From Cephalothrix simula (taxonomy: Eukaryota; Nemertea; Palaeonemertea; Archinemertea; Cephalotrichidae), in the NCBI GenBank assembly GCA_035591015.1, contig JAXIUW010220619.1:1-10615 (forward strand): a stretch of DNA of 10,615 bases. The letters are read 5' to 3'. The position numbers were made by a program, and so were the translations under genes. Each line of letters begins with the position of its first letter. Positions within the stretch are counted from its first letter, which is position 1. Positions 7,948 through 10,615 of this stretch are shown piece after piece. The notes beneath the pieces are model-generated. The model did not search any database. It was not told the DNA's origin and worked only from the letters and a program-made list of their open reading frames with translations.

Positions 7948-8151
7948 TTTAGAGTTACACGGATAAAGTTATTGCCTCTCAATTCACCGTGTAAAAGTCA
8001 AATTAAAAGTCAAAATATATATGTATTATGCATGTCGAGATGTAATTTAAAGTTACTTTTTTATATTATCCTGAGTTGTGATTAGTTGTTACAGCGTGGC
8101 AGGCTCGCCATGTTTTAGTGATGTCAAAACTAACATACACTGTTAACATAA

Positions 8152-8180
8152 GACTGTTTTTATTCAAGAACAATCAATGA
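8152..8180 (-). promoter_or_regulatory. Conserved upstream block of U5 (putative promoter)
   Basis: On the minus strand it reads TCATTGATTGTTCTTG followed by AATAAAAACAGTC. The core matches, but the CGCCTC end has changed. It lies 205 bp upstream of the U5 ATG. Confidence 0.7.
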
Positions 8181-8235
8181 AAGTTCGCTTAAATTTTTTA
8201 TATTTTTTATTCTGAACATTTATCTTAATAGGTAA

Positions 8236-8272
8236 TGCTACATATAAATTTAACGCAAATATATAAATCAAT
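8236..8272. repeat. 37-bp repeat shared by the upstream regions of U5 and U6 (copy 1)
   Basis: The 37 bp beginning TGCTACATATAAATTTAACG match 9904-9940 with one visible mismatch. The copy lies 56 bp upstream (to the right) of the U5 block. It is either a remnant of cassette duplication or a second conserved regulatory element. It contains ACGCAAAT, close to an octamer site. Confidence 0.75.
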
Positions 8273-8377
8273 AAAGAATGAGATAACCACCAGAAAAGGA
8301 AACAAGTCAGAATAAACATATTTTCATCTGATAAAGCTATATGATAGATCATAATACATGTACAATAATATTAGTAC

Positions 8378-8511
8378 AATATCACTAAAAGAAATATGGG
8401 TTTTGAACAAGCCCGATTAATTTTGCTTGAAAAGTTTATCAGACCAAAGTGTTGAAAGCAAAATTATGAGGGCATTTCAAAACCCATTATCTCTAGATAG
8501 TTAGTGATATT
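8378..8511. mobile_element. Foldback palindrome, MITE-like
   Basis: Three nested perfect inverted segments of 11 bp face each other: AATATCACTAA (8378-8388) with 8501-8511, ATGGGTTTTGA (8396-8406) with 8477-8487, and TAATTTTGCTT (8418-8428) with 8456-8466. The spacers are 7 or 13 bp and 11 or 10 bp, and the central loop is about 27 bp. The whole 134 bp can fold into one long imperfect hairpin. No coding capacity is present. No target-site duplication was established. Confidence 0.7.
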
Positions 8512-9365
8512 ATGTTTATCGCTACGTTTTAATAATAGGTGTCTCTGGGTGTTGATTTCGAAAAAATACATACGATTTACAATACAATTGAATACGAATT
8601 TCTAAGGTACCATAATTTTATTTTCTAATTATAAAGTTGTTTCTCAACTTTAACCATATTCCCAGGTTAGTGGGAGCACCGTCTTCATGGTCAATGGGGG
8701 AATGTTGAGATATAAATTCTTAGTAAACTAATGGGCAGCAACAGAAGTCAAAAGAAAACAAATGGCAAAAATTTGACAACATGATATGCATTCGTGTAGT
8801 TTCATGGAAATAAAAATCTTAAGTCATACCACTTTAAAATTATGCTACATCTATTTATTATCTACATGTAGATATAGTATTTGATCACATGCCTTGTTAA
8901 GTTGCGTGGTGATAATAACTTATCCTATTATCCAGTATGGCTATATCTACTGGTTTTACCCTTCCTCATTTTTAATCCTTTTCACATTATATGAATGTAA
9001 TTTCGAAAGGGGGGTGACAATAAAGCCCCTTCATTCCCTTTTCTGCTCTTTCATCCTCTGCACTGATCCCATATTCTTAATTGTCATCTAGTCTTTAATT
9101 TTTGTAGTATTTACTAGTCATTATTACCTTTTTGCAAGACCTTATGTCATGTGTAAGATGCTGGTGAGGATAAATGCCGTCCAAAATGCAAACACCCAAA
9201 CAATACAAAATTGTTTCAAAAATATAAATGATCAGAGAAGCAGAGCATCGTTTTTAACCATTTAGCTACGCCACTATATTAATTCTACAGATCTAGATTG
9301 ATTATCGAGGGTCAAATTGAAGTCGATAAGGGTCTGAAACAATATAGTAATTACACATGACTTAC
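8512..9365. other. Non-coding DNA between foldback element and U6
   Basis: No exon or RNA gene is visible on either strand. The 65-codon plus ORF at 8894-9091 is hydrophobic low-complexity translation of T-rich DNA with no start context or motif to support it. Confidence 0.5.
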
Positions 9366-9600
9366 CTTTATTCCAGGGTATAGTACACTCACTTTCACAA
9401 GAGAATACAATTCCATGAAGAATAGTTTCAAAATTTAAATCAAAATCATCTTTTGTACATCTGTTATCTATCAAACATTTTTTCCACATACATTTAACTA
9501 ATACTGTTGATCCTATTTCTGCATAACATGGGAAATCCAATATTAGCTTTTGGAGTGAAACATTTACAAAAAATACACACAAAAATGTTAAGATATGCAT
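9366..9600 (-). CDS. U6: first coding exon (type B), secreted Cys-rich N-terminal segment
   Basis: The exon encodes 78 codons plus one base. An in-frame ATG exists at 9654, but the one at 9600 directly precedes the hydrophobic core (H-I-L-T-F-L-C-V-F-F-V-N-V-S-L-Q), has A at -3 and gives the same length as the paralogues, so I chose it. Mature cysteines are at 37, 42, 48, 68 and 72 (C-x4-C-x5-C-x19-C-x3-C), plus an extra one at 25 (F-P-C-Y), giving an even number. The core is D-F-D-L-N-F-E-T, with F replacing W, and W-K-K-C replaces W-K-E-C. It ends I-P-W-N-K (type B). The donor is G|GTAAGT, so the split codon starts with G rather than A: the residue at the junction would differ from the other five. 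It is the most diverged exon and the most distal one in the window. Confidence 0.83.
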
Positions 9601-9699
9601 ACTTTTGAAGTTTTGATGTGTATTATTAAATTGAAGTGATGCCCATTGCAACACTTAAATTTTCACGTGATGATGCACGAATTAATTTCATTTGATCAA

Positions 9700-9730
9700 G
9701 AGGCGTTTTCGTTCAAGAACAATCATTGAG
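9700..9730 (-). promoter_or_regulatory. Conserved upstream block of U6 (putative promoter)
   Basis: On the minus strand it reads TCAATGATTGTTCTTG followed by AACGAAAACGCCTC. The T-to-C and A-to-G changes in the A-T-rich half weaken a TATA reading for this copy, although the spacing and both ends are preserved. It lies 100 bp upstream of the chosen ATG. Confidence 0.68.
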
Positions 9731-10615
9731 GGCATCACCCATTAGTATTTATATAGAGACATTCTGCTTTGACACCGATCGGGGGTTCACTATCAATGCA
9801 GGTTGTATAGCATTTAAGGTCCGCCTATAGTCATTTGTAAAAGAAAATTACTTATGCCCATCTTACGTGCGTTATAACTAACTAAAATCAAAGTTATTTT
9901 TTATGCTACATATTAATTTAACGCAAATATATAAATCAATTATGTCGGCTGATTCCTATAGATTCCAAGGTTTGGGATATTAAAGCTTAGTAGTTTGAAT
10001 AACGACTAAAGCAAAGTTGCACAATGGCTCCTTATTAAATCAGTTAGCTTTGCTAAAATTATCAACATTTTCAATATTCGGGAACCTTTGATTTATCTAC
10101 GAAGCAGACCATAGAACAAAAAAATCGCCACCCCCGCTTGGTGGGGCAGGCTTTCAAAATTTGTTTTCTTCATTGTTAATGGCTAAAACTCAGTAAATCT
10201 AGATAAAATGTAAATGTAACTACATCTATTAACATAGAGCATTTTTAAGGGGTAAAATAATCATTTTTCATCCTACACTGTACAAGATAAAAAATGTTTA
10301 TTCCTAAAAATAGTGCAATATAAATTATTATCATTACTTTAGTGTGCTGTCACTAGGTACATGTAGGTAAAGAATATTCACAATATTCCAAAATTCAATG
10401 TTCGATTCCGTTGTCAGCCCTACGGCAAACAATTTTATTGTCAGTCCAATAAGCTAATTGTTGGCCAGCTTAAAATAGATTGAGAATTTTCCAGGCTAGC
10501 AATTTGTTGTCAGCCTTGGTCACAATACTTGGGCTGGCAGGCAGTTGTCAAAACACCTTGTTGCCCTCGCAAATCATATTATGGTTGGTAGTGAATAAAA
10601 AATTACCAAACATGA
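9731..10615. other. Non-coding DNA upstream of U6 to the window edge
   Basis: No further cassette occurs before the right edge, apart from the 37-bp repeat already listed. GCCACCCCCGCTTGGTGGGGC near 10128-10148 can form a small GC-rich hairpin. Around 10409-10550 the word TTGTCAGYCC recurs (10411, 10439, 10507) with an inverted relative GGGCTGGCAG at 10531, probably debris of an unknown repeat. Confidence 0.45.
9904..9940. repeat. 37-bp repeat shared by the upstream regions of U5 and U6 (copy 2)
   Basis: This matches 8236-8272 except for one A/T change. Here it lies about 174 bp upstream of the U6 block. I found no equivalent copy near U1 to U4. Confidence 0.75.

Noticed and set aside
1-10615. 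CRISPR array, bacterial operons or phage
   Set aside because: Codon structure, splice donors, SINE and Penelope-like remains all indicate a eukaryotic genome, and no regularly spaced direct repeats with unique spacers exist.

Overview
This is eukaryotic, AT-rich DNA, most likely from an invertebrate genome. The density of ACATGTA-type palindromes, a tRNA-derived SINE and a Penelope-like fragment would suit a mollusc such as a bivalve, but that assignment is an inference. There is no long ORF, operon or ribosome-binding-site pattern, so this is not prokaryotic DNA.

The main content is an array of six paralogous short exons, all on the minus strand: 813-1071, 3281-3515, 4977-5214, 6191-6449, 7716-7947 and 9366-9600, here called U1 to U6 from left to right. 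Transcription runs from U6 towards U1. Each exon starts with an ATG that has A at -3, encodes a signal peptide, and continues into the same roughly 60-residue cysteine-rich segment (C-x4-C-x5-C-x18/19-C-x3-C, with a D-[WF]-x-L-[NS]-[YF]-E-T core). Each stops at a GT splice donor in phase 1. A block of about 30 bp, TATA-like and CCAAT/TGATTG-like, lies 48 to 237 bp upstream of every ATG, while the DNA around it is mostly diverged. The layout is therefore six cassettes of [conserved promoter block, 5'UTR, first exon, splice donor]. No convincing downstream exon was found between cassettes. The simplest reading is a set of alternative first exons, each with its own promoter, that splice to shared exons beyond the left edge. 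This resembles clustered protocadherins, UGT1A or chelicerate sDscam in logic. Separate tandem genes remain possible.

The exons fall into two types that alternate strictly along the array: A (U1, U3, U5) and B (U2, U4, U6). This suggests growth by duplication of an A-B pair.

The spaces between cassettes hold mobile-element debris: a tRNA-like SINE (about 1591-1860), a GC-rich element with inverted ends (about 3961-4782), a rearranged Penelope-like GIY-YIG fragment with a 150-bp near-identical direct duplication (6911-7421), and a foldback palindrome (8378-8511). The rest is AT-rich non-coding DNA in which I see no gene. I do not recognise the protein family.
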